Below, piece after piece: positions 1-8,476 of a stretch of DNA of 58,616 nt. Every line of letters begins with the position of its first letter. Within the stretch, counting starts at the first letter, position 1. Where the stretch lies: assembly GCA_035477595.1 (NCBI GenBank), contig DATIKM010000112.1, forward strand, positions 1 through 58,616. The letters run 5' to 3'. This DNA comes from DATIKM01 sp035477595 (lineage in GTDB: Bacteria > Armatimonadota > Chthonomonadetes > Chthonomonadales > CAJBBX01). The position numbers were made by a program, and so were the translations under genes. A model generated the notes under the pieces. That model had not been told where the DNA came from, ran no database searches, and was given only the letters and a program-made list of their open reading frames with translations.

Positions 1-180
1 ACTCCTCCGGGAATGGGCGTACAGCCGATCCTATCAGAACGCCCAGGAGCGCATCCGCTACCTCGAACCCTGGCTCGCCTACTACAACGAGCACCGACCC
101 CACGGAGCACTCGGAGGAGCACCACCTATCTCACGAATGCCCAACTTGCCTGGAAACGACACCTTGGCTCCGATAGACAC
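1..180 (+). mobile_element. 3' end of an IS481-family transposase (integrase core), truncated
   Basis: The frame starting at base 2 encodes the end of a DDE integrase core: EWAYSRSYQNAQER, then the strongly conserved YYNEHRPHGALGG and PPISR. That C-terminal signature is typical of IS481-type transposases, which normally stop a few residues later. Here no stop appears in frame until about 610, and the reading becomes non-protein-like after roughly base 170, so the native stop is missing. A GACA end like that of an IS481 terminal repeat may lie near 176-179, but the opposite end is outside the window and I cannot confirm the boundary. The fragment replaces the end of the minus-strand gene next to it. 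The family call is fairly sure; the exact right end is not. Confidence 0.72.
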
Positions 181-1030
181 GTCGGGTCCCCGAGCGTCCG
201 GCGGGAACCAGAGCTTGCTCGCCCTCCCTGTCGCCAGCACCAGATGCAACGGCGCGAACGTGCGCCCGTCCGCACCGCGAGCCGCTCCTCGATCTGTGAT
301 GCCGGCCGGCGTCTCGCGCTCAAGCGTGATCGCATCTCGTGGGGCTCCGGCCCGGGGCTGTCCGCACTCCAGCGCGACCCGCCCATGGACGCGGTCGGCC
401 GACGGCAGGGGTACGTCGACCAGGCAGAACCTGTACGCTCGGCGCTCCGCCCCCAGGCGCACAAGCGTACCCCCGACCTCACGCAGGCATGTGGTGCCGC
501 GCGCATGCGCCTCCATCGGGACGAGCCAGATGCAGCCCCTCGCGATACCGCTCGATGGCATCAGTGCCGCCGGCATCGGGTTCGGCCTCGGGTTGAGGCC
601 TCGGTCGTAGGTTGCCACGAGCTCGCCGGGATCAAGCCACAGTTCGCCGAGGTCGGTGCCATCGAGCGCCAGAGCCTGCAGAACCAGCGAGACGGGTCCG
701 ATGGTGGCGCACGGGGGCGGCTTAGGGCCGAAGCTGCTGTAGCGGGGGTTGGTGGTTGTGACCTGACGCAGCGACACCGCGAGTGGACCTGTGGTTACGG
801 TAGGATTACTCAGCACCCGCGGTCCGATGGGACCTCAGGTTCATGGGCCATGCGAACCTCGGCGGCGACGTCATGTCGCCCGGAATCTGGGCGCGCACCT
901 CCTCGGGCGTGGCGATGCGCTCAGGTCGTCCGCTCGACGTGGAGGCTGGCCGCGTCAGCAGGCACGCCCCTGCTGTGACCAGCATCGCGAGGGAAGCGGA
1001 CACCACTCCCGTCGCGACCGGCCGGTTCAT
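180..1030 (-). pseudogene. Secreted protein of unknown function, frameshifted and cut by an IS fragment
   Basis: The ATG at 1030 overlaps the tyrS stop as ATGA, so this gene was coupled to tyrS. It begins with a signal peptide or lipoprotein leader (MNRPVATGVVSASLAMLVTA, then a Cys) and stops at 806 after 74 codons. The next frame, readable from an in-frame stop near 837 and with a possible GTG at 816, continues as protein-like sequence (PRVLSNPTVTTGPLAVSLRQ and onwards). This suggests one gene with a frameshift near 830-845. The second frame runs into the antisense of the transposase remnant at about 180, so the true C-terminus is lost. I do not recognise the family. A sequencing indel could explain the frameshift, but not the IS junction. 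Confidence 0.5.
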
Positions 1031-2214
1031 GTGTGCGTCCGCAGCCGCACGAAGTGGCGGCTGCCCACCTGCAGCACAGCGCCATCGAGGTCGCAGAGGG
1101 GGAACTCGATGTCAGGCGCCTTCACCCGCTCCCCGCCGACGGAGACGCCTCCCTGTTCCACCAGGCGGCGTGCGTCTCCCGTTCCCTTCGCAAGGCCGAC
1201 AGCAGCAACGAGACGGCACACCCATACGGAGCCGTCACGAACCGCGTCCGCAGGTACCATGCGCTCCTGCATGTCCGTGGGTGACTCGCGGCGAGCGTGG
1301 ACGCGCTCGAACTCCGCGTCCGCACCCTCCGCGGCCGCGACGCCGTGGTAGATCGCTACAATCTCTCGGGCCAGTCGGCGCTTCACGTCCTTTGGGTTCG
1401 CGCGCCCGGCGAGCGCCTCGCCGACCATCGATCTGGCCTCTGACATGTCGACCTCGGTGGCGAGCTCGAAGTAGCCCAGCATCAGCGTGTCCGGTATAGA
1501 CATGAGCTTGCCGAACATATCGGACGGCGGGTCGGTGACCCCGACGCAGTTGCCCAGCGACTTGGACATCTTCTCGACGCCGTCCAGACCGACCAGAAGG
1601 GGCATGAAGAGCGCCACCTGGGCAGACTGGCCAAGCTGGCTCTGCAGGTCGCGGCCAGTGAGGATGTTGAACATCTGGTCGGTGCCGCCCATCTCGACGT
1701 CGGCTCGGATCGCCACCGAGTCGTACGCCTGGCACAGCGGGTAGAGCAGCTCATGAAGCCCTATCGAGCGCTGCTCTCGGAAGCGGCGTGAGAAGTCATC
1801 CCGCTCCATGATGCGCGCGACCGTCAGCCTGCCGGCGAGGCGGATTACCTCGAAGAAGTCCATCGCGCCCAGCCACTCGCTGTTGAACCGAACGCTAGTC
1901 CGATCGGGGTCGAGGATGCGGCCGTACTGTTCCGCGTAGGTCTGCGCGTTGGTGCGGACCTCATCGCGGCTGAGCTGCCTGCGCACCTCGTTGCGCCCCG
2001 ATGGATCGCCGATCATCGCGGTGAAGTCACCGATTATGACCACGACGTGATGCCCGAGGTCCTGGAACTGCCGCAGCTTGCGCAGCACCACCGCGTGGCC
2101 GAGGTGAATGTCCGGGGCGGTCGGGTCAAGCCCGAGCTTGATGACGAGAGGCCGTGATTCCCTGGCTGCCTCCGCCAGCTTGTCCTCGAGACCGCCCTCC
2201 GGGGTGACGCCCAT
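1027..2214 (-). CDS. tyrS: Tyrosyl-tRNA synthetase
   Basis: Class I aminoacyl-tRNA synthetase that activates tyrosine and charges tRNA-Tyr in the cytosol. It is 395 aa, a normal length for the bacterial TyrRS subgroup with an HLGH signature (residues 37-40). The KMSKS loop is intact (KMSKSLGNCVGV), and the C-terminus carries an S4-like RNA-binding domain (GGVSVGGERVKAPDIEF). The chosen ATG opens MGVTPEGGLEDKLAE; longer in-frame extensions run back through the promoter and into the permease gene and are not credible. A good promoter lies about 85 bp upstream, so it can be expressed independently of the ABC genes. Its stop overlaps the start of the damaged downstream gene (ATGA). Confidence 0.97.
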   Translation of the reverse strand: MGVTPEGGLEDKLAEAARESRPLVIKLGLDPTAPDIHLGHAVVLRKLRQFQDLGHHVVVIIGDFTAMIGDPSGRNEVRRQLSRDEVRTNAQTYAEQYGRILDPDRTSVRFNSEWLGAMDFFEVIRLAGRLTVARIMERDDFSRRFREQRSIGLHELLYPLCQAYDSVAIRADVEMGGTDQMFNILTGRDLQSQLGQSAQVALFMPLLVGLDGVEKMSKSLGNCVGVTDPPSDMFGKLMSIPDTLMLGYFELATEVDMSEARSMVGEALAGRANPKDVKRRLAREIVAIYHGVAAAEGADAEFERVHARRESPTDMQERMVPADAVRDGSVWVCRLVAAVGLAKGTGDARRLVEQGGVSVGGERVKAPDIEFPLCDLDGAVLQVGSRHFVRLRTHT

Positions 2215-2299
2215 TGTACCGCGGCGAAGGGCCGCGGCTTGCGCGCGAAGGTCCAACGAATCCCGCCCTGGAGCTGTTCTGTGTGTGCCGAATGGCCGC

Positions 2300-2328
2300 A
2301 GTATACTGGCCGACCGGGATGCCGTCAA
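2300..2328 (-). promoter_or_regulatory. sigma70-type promoter for tyrS
   Basis: On the minus strand TTGACG (2328-2323) and TATACT (2305-2300) are separated by 17 nt. The predicted transcription start is about 2293, giving a leader of roughly 80 nt before the tyrS ATG. That is too short for a T-box leader and I see no T-box. Confidence 0.6.
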
Positions 2329-2342
2329 CTCGCGCGAGCGCG

Positions 2343-3116
2343 TCAGTCGTCGTCCCGAGGGGCGTACTCGCGTCGCCGGAAGACAGCCATGGCGGCCAGA
2401 GCGAAGCCGATGGTGACCGAGAGGAGGACGGTCCACGCGAGTCCCGTGGTGATTGTGAACGTTGCGAGCGGGCCGAGGGCTTGGCGCAGCTCCATCGAGA
2501 CGGGTTCCGGCACCTGGTGCGGTGCGAGGGTGCGCAGGTAGCTCATCAGCGATAACGCCTTGAACGCGCCCGGCAGTTGCGGGACCAGCGTCTCCCAGCC
2601 GAAAGCGTAGAGCACGCCGAAGATGAGAGGCCGGCGGAGCAGCGTAGCTGCGAAGAGGAACAGCGAGCCGTAGGCGAGGGCGCCCAGCGCGAGGACGCCG
2701 ATGTCGCGCCCGATAGGGGCGGCTCCCATACCCGAGGGGCAGAAGGCGGCGGCAGCCAGGAAAACCGTGGCGAGCGAAACCGTCACGACAATGGCGACGA
2801 GGGCCGCGGCATACCGCGCCAGCAGAACGCGCCACCGCGGCAGTGGACGGGTCAGAAGATAGACGATGGTCTTCTGTTCCACCTCCTGTCGCACCGTTGC
2901 GGTGCCGAAGACCACTGCCGCCATCACCAGCACGAAGCCGAATGTCGCTCCACTAGCCACGCCTGCGTAGGTCTCCGACGGTACATGCGTCTCTGCGGCG
3001 AGGCGGAACACGACAGCGATGATGGCGGGCACGACCGACAGCACCGCGACCGCCAGCAGCTTGCGGGGGCGCAGCATGTCGCGTAACGAGGCCTTCAACA
3101 GAAGCGCGTCGCGCAT
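2343..3116 (-). CDS. ABC-2 type transporter permease
   Basis: A 257-aa integral membrane protein with about six hydrophobic segments. The first is near residues 20-40 (LLAVAVLSVVPAIIAVVFRL); others include GFVLVMAAVVFG, ALVAIVVTVSLATVFLAAAA and AWTVLLSVTIGFALAAMAVF. The VEQKTIVYLLTRPLPRW stretch after the second helix is typical of ABC-2 permeases of the ATPase-plus-permease exporter type. It lies 22 nt downstream of an ABC ATPase gene on the same strand and is its obvious partner. The substrate cannot be read from sequence; such systems export lipids, antibiotics or polysaccharides, or act in gliding or copper functions. Confidence 0.85.
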   Translation of the reverse strand: MRDALLLKASLRDMLRPRKLLAVAVLSVVPAIIAVVFRLAAETHVPSETYAGVASGATFGFVLVMAAVVFGTATVRQEVEQKTIVYLLTRPLPRWRVLLARYAAALVAIVVTVSLATVFLAAAAFCPSGMGAAPIGRDIGVLALGALAYGSLFLFAATLLRRPLIFGVLYAFGWETLVPQLPGAFKALSLMSYLRTLAPHQVPEPVSMELRQALGPLATFTITTGLAWTVLLSVTIGFALAAMAVFRRREYAPRDDD

Positions 3117-3139
3117 CGGTATGGCGTTCTCCGGCCCTT

Positions 3140-4060
3140 TCAGGAGCCCACAAGGTAGTTGAAGACGGCCTCCAGGGTGTTGTCTGGCGAGTGGAATGCC
3201 TTGATGCGGAAACCGTCGGCGAGCACAATCGATGGGAACGCGGAGTAGAAGGCATCCGGCGTCCGCGTCTCCACCTCTAGCGACGAGTCGTCGGGTCCGT
3301 TCAGGCGCGCACTCAGCACGTAGGGCAGCTCCAGGAGCCTGCGCGCCAGCGCCCGGCCGTCCGGTGTGTCAATCACGATGCGGTGCGGATGGCGATCGAT
3401 CAGGCCCCGAATGGCGCTCACGTCGCCCTGGGCCAACAGGCGCCCGCGGTACATGAGCACTATGCTGCTCGTCATCGCCTCGACTTCGTGGAGGATGTGG
3501 CTTGATACAACCACGCATCGTCCCTCTCCGCCGATGGCTCGCAGGAGCTCCGAGACATCGTGCCGCGCCACAGGGTCCAGGCCGCTCAGCGGCTCGTCGA
3601 GCACGAGCAGATCGGGGGCGTGGACGAGCGCCTGCGCAATCTTGATGCGCTGGCGCATGCCTTTCGAGTAGCCGCCGATGCGGCGTCGCGCGTGAGGGGC
3701 CATGCCGACGCGATCAATGCTCGCGGCGACACGGCGCGCGCGCTCCTGTCCGCGCAGTCCGGACAGCGACGCCATCAGGCTCACGAACTCCTCGCCCGTC
3801 TGGTCGTCGTAGCAGGCCTCAGAGTCCGGGCAGTAGCCGAGACGGGCCATCACGGCAGGGTTGGCAAACGGTGCTAGCCCGAGGACCCGCACCCTGCCCG
3901 CAGTGGGGAGTATCTGGCCCGTCAGTAGCTTGATAAGAGTGGACTTGCCGGCGCCATTCGGGCCCAGTAGGGCCGTGAGACCCGGCCCGATCCGGCACGT
4001 CACATCGTTCACGCCGATGACCTGCCCGTACCAGCGCGATGTGTGCTCGAACTCGATCAT
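3140..4060 (-). CDS. ABC transporter ATP-binding protein (second of two in the cluster)
   Basis: A 306-aa cytoplasmic ATPase. Walker A is GPNGAGKST at residues 33-41, the signature is YSKGMRQRI and Walker B is LLVLDEPLSGLDP. The roughly 90-residue C-terminal extension is usual for ABC-2 exporter ATPases (CcmA/NatA type). The start is the ATG at 4060, which shares ATGA with the stop of the upstream permease, so the two are translationally coupled; the longer in-frame extension overlaps that gene by 140 bp and is not needed. The permease at 2343-3116 follows directly. The substrate is unknown. Confidence 0.93.
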   Translation of the reverse strand: MIEFEHTSRWYGQVIGVNDVTCRIGPGLTALLGPNGAGKSTLIKLLTGQILPTAGRVRVLGLAPFANPAVMARLGYCPDSEACYDDQTGEEFVSLMASLSGLRGQERARRVAASIDRVGMAPHARRRIGGYSKGMRQRIKIAQALVHAPDLLVLDEPLSGLDPVARHDVSELLRAIGGEGRCVVVSSHILHEVEAMTSSIVLMYRGRLLAQGDVSAIRGLIDRHPHRIVIDTPDGRALARRLLELPYVLSARLNGPDDSSLEVETRTPDAFYSAFPSIVLADGFRIKAFHSPDNTLEAVFNYLVGS

Positions 4061-5061
4061 CCGCGCACGACCTCGACCGCGCGGATGCGCACGCGAGCTG
4101 CCACGATGCCAGCGATGACAAGACCCGCCGCAAGCGGCAGTACGACCGACAGGGACGGAGGCTGTAGCTCGATCCAGGCGGGACCTTGGCTCCGCTGCCA
4201 CCTCACCGCGAGGATGCCAATGCCCAGGATGTGTTGCACGATGCCGTCGATCGAGCCGGAGACGGATAGATGACGGACTAGCACGCCTTGAGAGAGGTCA
4301 CCCCGGTGGAGGACCGCCCACGCGGTCATGGCGGCAGCGAATGACACGAAGTAGGCGCCGGCGTAGCAGGCCCCGGCGACCGCCGGGGACCTGCTCCAGG
4401 CGGAGAAGCCCAGCATGAGGCTCGAGTGCACGAGGGGCGGCACCAGCGCGGCGCCGATCACCCGCAGGATGAGTAGCGGCTCCTCTCGCAGGAACCCCTC
4501 GGAGTGGAAGGTGAAGAGGCAGTAGACGTACAGCAGCAGCGCGGGACCAAGCGTCACCATGGAGAGCGTCGCGAAGAGGCCGACCCACTTGCCGATCAGG
4601 TAGTCCGACTTCGTCAGCGGTTTGCTGAGATACACCAGCAGGGCGTTGGCACGGTTATCGGCCGCGATGGAACCGGCGCCCACGAGCAGTGCGACGACGA
4701 ACAGCCAGAAGAAGCTCTGCGATGTGATTGCATCGTGGAAGTACAGCGCGTACTCGCTGCCCACTCCAGTGCCGAAGAAGGGGTTCTCGTGCTGGGCGCC
4801 GGCCGGCATCAGGGACCGCAGGAACACCTGGAACACGACGAACAGGTGGGGTATGGCCGAGGCGCCAGCCAGAACCCAGAACGCCGGCTTGCGCACTGCG
4901 CTCCGCACAACCGAGAGTGCCACTACGCGCCACCGGAAGGTGCGGGCATGGAGCGGCCCATCGTAGCCGCGGTACGTGAGGTCCGCGATGTGCGACGCGA
5001 TCATGCCGGGCGCGGCCTCGCGGTCCGCCGAGCCACCGGCCATCTCCGGTCTGTCGGTCAC
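4057..5061 (-). CDS. ABC-2 type transporter permease
   Basis: A 334-aa membrane protein. A roughly 50-residue cytoplasmic N-terminus precedes the first helix (FWVLAGASAIPHLFVVFQVF), a loop, and then several helices (FFWLFVVALLVGAGSIAADN, LSMVTLGPALLLYVYCLF, and a C-terminal helix LPLAAGLVIAGIVAARV). The ANALLVYLSKPLTKSDYLIGK segment is the usual permease coupling region. It starts at GTG 5061, which forms GTGA with the stop of the upstream ATPase, and ends in ATGA with the downstream ATPase. The gene order ATPase, permease, ATPase, permease suggests either one heteromeric exporter or two paralogous pairs. Confidence 0.88.
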   Translation of the reverse strand: MTDRPEMAGGSADREAAPGMIASHIADLTYRGYDGPLHARTFRWRVVALSVVRSAVRKPAFWVLAGASAIPHLFVVFQVFLRSLMPAGAQHENPFFGTGVGSEYALYFHDAITSQSFFWLFVVALLVGAGSIAADNRANALLVYLSKPLTKSDYLIGKWVGLFATLSMVTLGPALLLYVYCLFTFHSEGFLREEPLLILRVIGAALVPPLVHSSLMLGFSAWSRSPAVAGACYAGAYFVSFAAAMTAWAVLHRGDLSQGVLVRHLSVSGSIDGIVQHILGIGILAVRWQRSQGPAWIELQPPSLSVVLPLAAGLVIAGIVAARVRIRAVEVVRG

Positions 5062-5972
5062 TCGACGGCCTCCAGGAACACGTCTTGCAGCGAGCGCTGG
5101 GCAGGCTGCAGCGACCGCACCTGCGCGCCGGCCTCCCTGGCAGCCAGGAAGACCGCGCGGGCAGGGTCGGTCGCTGCATCAGGCGCGCGCAGACGGTAGC
5201 GCTCGCCGACCTCCCGTACGAGCTCAAGACCGTAGGCGGGCGCCTTCTCTCCGAAGAGGGGGGACGGGGCCTGCAGCTCCACCTCGATCTGGCGGCCCTG
5301 CAGCTCGCGCAGGTCGCTGACCAGCCCCTCGCGCACCGCACGTCCCCGCGCCATCACCACCACGCGGTCACAAGTCTGCTCCACGTCGTGCAGAAGGTGA
5401 GACGAGACGATGACGCTCACTCCCTTGCCATGCGAGACGTCCGCGATCAGGCTCAGCATCTCCGTCCTGCCCGCCGGGTCCAGCCCATTGGTCGGTTCGT
5501 CCAGGAAGAGCAGGCTGGGGCCGTGCACGATCGCCTGAGCCAGCTTGATGCGCTGCTTCATGCCAGTGCTGTAGGTCTCCACATTGCGGTAGCGCGCTTC
5601 TCCCAGACCGCAGTACTCGAGCACCTCGTGGGCGCGACTCATGGCGCGACGCCGCGGCATCCCGGCCAGCTCGCCGGCGTAGGCCACGAACGCGACGGCT
5701 GTGTCACCCGGGATGTGGCAGTCTTGCTCGGGCATCAGACCTACGCGTCGCCGGATCTCCAGCCCCTGTGCACCGATGTCGAGCCCTAGCACGGTGCCCG
5801 ATCCGGCAGAGGGCTGCAGGAAGCCCAGCATCGTCTTGAGCAGAGTGCTCTTCCCGGCGCCGTTCGGCCCGAGCAGGCCGACGCAACCCTCCGGGAAATC
5901 CAGGGTGAGGTCGCCGATGGCCGTCTTGGGGCCGTAGCGAACGGTCAGACTGCGGACGCTTGCCACCGACAT
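5058..5972 (-). CDS. ABC transporter ATP-binding protein (first of the cluster)
   Basis: A 304-aa ATPase. Walker A is GPNGAGKST at residues 35-43, the signature is YSTGMKQRI and Walker B is LLFLDEPTNGLDP, followed by the switch His in VSSHLLHDVEQ. The start ATG at 5972 gives MSVASVRSLTVRYG, the expected N-terminal beta strand; the frame stays open much further upstream but without protein-like content. It overlaps the next permease as GTGA and is the promoter-proximal gene of the four-gene ABC cluster. It is paralogous to the ATPase at 3140-4060 but clearly distinct in sequence. Confidence 0.92.
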   Translation of the reverse strand: MSVASVRSLTVRYGPKTAIGDLTLDFPEGCVGLLGPNGAGKSTLLKTMLGFLQPSAGSGTVLGLDIGAQGLEIRRRVGLMPEQDCHIPGDTAVAFVAYAGELAGMPRRRAMSRAHEVLEYCGLGEARYRNVETYSTGMKQRIKLAQAIVHGPSLLFLDEPTNGLDPAGRTEMLSLIADVSHGKGVSVIVSSHLLHDVEQTCDRVVVMARGRAVREGLVSDLRELQGRQIEVELQAPSPLFGEKAPAYGLELVREVGERYRLRAPDAATDPARAVFLAAREAGAQVRSLQPAQRSLQDVFLEAVE

Positions 5973-6198
5973 GCGGTGATGGCCTCCTGGGCCCTGGGCT
6001 GCCAGGCGCACACGCTCGGCACGCTCCCAAGCTGCCGAGGAGGCCTGCGCCGCACAGCCTACTGCTTGCGGTTGCCGCGGGTTTCGTCCACAGCGTGGGA
6101 AGCCCGTCGCATGATACGCTCGCGCGGCGATGGGGGCTGCCTGAGAGTGTACCTTCGACGCCCGCGTGGCCGAGGCGTCGGAGAGGGCGGCCGGCCGG

Positions 6199-6227
6199 TT
6201 GACGCGCGCCCGAGCAGGTGGTACGCT
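6199..6227 (+). promoter_or_regulatory. sigma70-type promoter in the 403-bp divergent gap (5973-6375)
   Basis: TTGACG (6199-6204) and TACGCT (6222-6227) are spaced by 17 nt, about 140 bp before the small gene at 6376. The rest of the gap between the divergent ABC and protease operons holds no credible gene. A weaker TATCAT on the minus strand near 6112-6117 might serve the ABC cluster. Confidence 0.5.
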
Positions 6228-6375
6228 CAGAGCGGTGCCGCGATCGTGAAGCCGCGGGAGCCGCGGCTCCGTCTGAGTTTCGGGCGCACGCGCCCAAGTG
6301 GTCGGCGGCCCGGGCGCGCAGGACAGCGGTGCGCGGAGGCTGGTGCGTGCGCAGACGAGAGATCGGAGGCGTGGG

Positions 6376-6564
6376 ATGAGTGTGGACGACCAGCTCCGAA
6401 GGAAGATCGACGATTGGCTGGCGCGAAGCGGCCTCAATAAGTACGGTGATAGGCCCGGTACCGTCTACGCCGGTGGCTCGCCGCTGATGGACGAGCGGAC
6501 GGGCCACGTGCGCGACCGGTACGAGTACATCCTTGAGAAGCACCCGGAGCTGCGGTCTCCATAG
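6376..6564 (+). CDS. Small conserved-looking protein of unknown function (62 aa)
   Basis: A 62-aa soluble, charged protein. The ATG at 6376 has a good ribosome site (GGAGG at 6365-6369). The N-terminal half is helical (DDQLRRKIDDWLARSGLNK); the second half has the motif GDRPGTVYAGGSPLMDE, then RYEYILEKHPEL. I recall similar short proteins with a YAGGxPLxDE...DRYEYILxKHP pattern in other bacteria but know no function, so family membership is an inference. The stop is 44 nt before the favoured start of the protease, and they probably share the promoter at 6199-6227. Confidence 0.7.
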   Translation: MSVDDQLRRKIDDWLARSGLNKYGDRPGTVYAGGSPLMDERTGHVRDRYEYILEKHPELRSP

Positions 6565-6608
6565 TGAACGGGCCGCGCGCCGCTATTGGCGGCGCGGGAG
6601 GGCGGGCG

Positions 6609-8396
6609 ATGTCTACGGGTACACAGCGGGTCCGGTGGCGATGGGTAGCCGGTGCGCTACTGCTTGCCGCGCTGCCCCTGTTCTGGCGCGGCGCCCCGGC
6701 AAGCGATCAGGCACCGCCATCTCGCAGCCCTGCGTCCCCGGCACGCGTTGTGCCGGGCGAGATCGTGGTCGACCTGCGCGACAGCCTGTCCGCTGCAGAG
6801 GTCACTGCGTTCGCGCGCTCGCACGCCGCGACCTACTCGGGTCCACCCATCGACCGTAACAGCGGCCGCATCTTCGCTCTGCGGGTCCCCGTCTCGGCCG
6901 CCCGGGTGGCGCTCGCCGCGCTGCGCGCTGACCCGCGGGTCGAGGCGGCAGAGCTGCAGCGGCTGTTCTCCGTGCCCCGCTTTCTGGGGGCGGTGCCTGC
7001 AGGGCCCGCGTCCGGGCCGCCCTCCGAGCCATCCCGCGGGTGGCGTCCCAACGACCCGCGCTTCGGTGAGCAGTGGAACTTCCATCGCATCGGCATGGAG
7101 GAGGCCTGGACGCGCACTCAGGGCGCCGGCGTAGTCGTGGCGGTGATAGACACCGGCGTCGCGCTCGGGTATGGGGACGGGCCGCGGTGCCGCGACTTCG
7201 CCGACACCGAGTACGTGGAGCCCTACGACTTCATCGCGCGTCGTCCGTCGGCGCACGACGACTTCGGTCACGGGACGCACGTCGCCGGCACGATAGCGGA
7301 ATCGACCAACAACGGTGAGGGCGTCGCCGGAATCGCGTTCCGCGCGAGGCTGATGCCGCTCAAGGTGCTGAACGCCAACGGGTACGGTCGCATGAGCGAC
7401 GTGGCGGCGGCGATCCGCTACGCCGCCGACCGCGGGGCGCATGTTATCAACCTGAGCCTCGGCTCGAGCATGCCGGACCTCATCACGCGCCGCGCCTGCC
7501 AGTACGCCTTCGAGAAGGGTGTGACGATCGTCGCGGCGGCCGGCAACGATGGGCAGGAAGGGATCGCCTATCCAGCGGCCTACCCCGAGTGCATCGCGGT
7601 GACGGCGCTCGACCCGGAGGGCCGGCTTGCGTGGTACTCGTCGTGGGGTCCGGAGACCGCCATCTCGGCGCCGGGCGGCGACACGCGACAGAGCGAGAGG
7701 CGCGGCATCCTGCAGAACACGCTCGCGCGGCCCCGAGGAAGTGCGGCCTCAGTGCAGGGCGGCGGCGCTCCCGTCGACGACTACTTCTTCTTCCAGGGCA
7801 CCTCCATGGCAACGCCGCACGTTGCCGGCGTTGCGGCGCTCATCGTCTCCACAGGCGTGCGCGACCCGGAGGAGGTCCGCCGCATCCTGACGCAGACGGC
7901 TACGCCGCGTGGCGACAGGTCGCGTTACGGCGCCGGCGAACTCAATGCTGCGGCCGCCGTCGGACTGGGAGCGGCCACGGCCGGGCAGGCGCGGGGCCAC
8001 CTCGTCCTCCTGGGCGTTCTCTGGGCTGCCGTCCTTGTCGCCGGAATGGCGCTGCCGCGGCGCGCGCGGCGTGCGGCCCTCTCGACGGCCATGGCGCTGT
8101 CCGTAGGTATGATGCTGCCGACCCTGGTAGGCGCGTTTGCCGGCGGCGCCTTACTGTGGAACATGCTGGGCCACAGCGTGCTAGTCCCGTGGCTCCTGCT
8201 GGGATGGGAGGCAGACAGCGCCGAGGAGCGCCGCTTCTACGCCCTCATGGCGCTGGGCATCGCCCTGCATCTCGCCTCCGACCTCCTTATGGGGACGGCG
8301 CCGTTCTACGGGTGGGTGCACTGGGCCGCACTCCCGTGGCTGGGGACCAACCTGCTGGTCGCCGTAGCCCTGACCGCTCGCGGCCTCCGACGCTGA
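6609..8396 (+). CDS. Subtilisin-family (S8) serine protease with C-terminal multi-helix membrane domain
   Basis: About 595 aa. The ATG at 6609 has GGGAGG upstream; a GTG at 6564 would add 15 poor residues. A leader or anchor helix (WVAGALLLAALPLFW) is followed by an I9/fervidolysin-like prodomain (about residues 45-125) and then the S8 domain. The triad is visible: Asp in VVAVIDTGVAL (~180), His in FGHGTHVAGTI (~220), Ser in QGTSMATPHVAGVAAL (~398). An Asn in AAAGNDG supplies the oxyanion hole. From about residue 460 the chain continues through four or five membrane helices instead of ending. Within these, LGHSVLVPWLLLGW and GIALHLASDLLMG recall the His and His/Asp ligands of YdjM/DUF457-type membrane metal-dependent hydrolases. 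The protease call is firm; the tail assignment is a hypothesis. Confidence 0.92.
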   Translation: MSTGTQRVRWRWVAGALLLAALPLFWRGAPASDQAPPSRSPASPARVVPGEIVVDLRDSLSAAEVTAFARSHAATYSGPPIDRNSGRIFALRVPVSAARVALAALRADPRVEAAELQRLFSVPRFLGAVPAGPASGPPSEPSRGWRPNDPRFGEQWNFHRIGMEEAWTRTQGAGVVVAVIDTGVALGYGDGPRCRDFADTEYVEPYDFIARRPSAHDDFGHGTHVAGTIAESTNNGEGVAGIAFRARLMPLKVLNANGYGRMSDVAAAIRYAADRGAHVINLSLGSSMPDLITRRACQYAFEKGVTIVAAAGNDGQEGIAYPAAYPECIAVTALDPEGRLAWYSSWGPETAISAPGGDTRQSERRGILQNTLARPRGSAASVQGGGAPVDDYFFFQGTSMATPHVAGVAALIVSTGVRDPEEVRRILTQTATPRGDRSRYGAGELNAAAAVGLGAATAGQARGHLVLLGVLWAAVLVAGMALPRRARRAALSTAMALSVGMMLPTLVGAFAGGALLWNMLGHSVLVPWLLLGWEADSAEERRFYALMALGIALHLASDLLMGTAPFYGWVHWAALPWLGTNLLVAVALTARGLRR

Positions 8397-8476
8397 GCTC
8401 GTCGTCCGCAAGGTCGCCGGCGGGCGGGACGCGCCGCGCCGACATCACCACTCGCCTACGGGAGCGGAAGCCCGCC

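Noticed and set aside
2215..2300. T-box leader upstream of tyrS
   Set aside because: The leader is only about 80 nt and no T-box core sequence is present.
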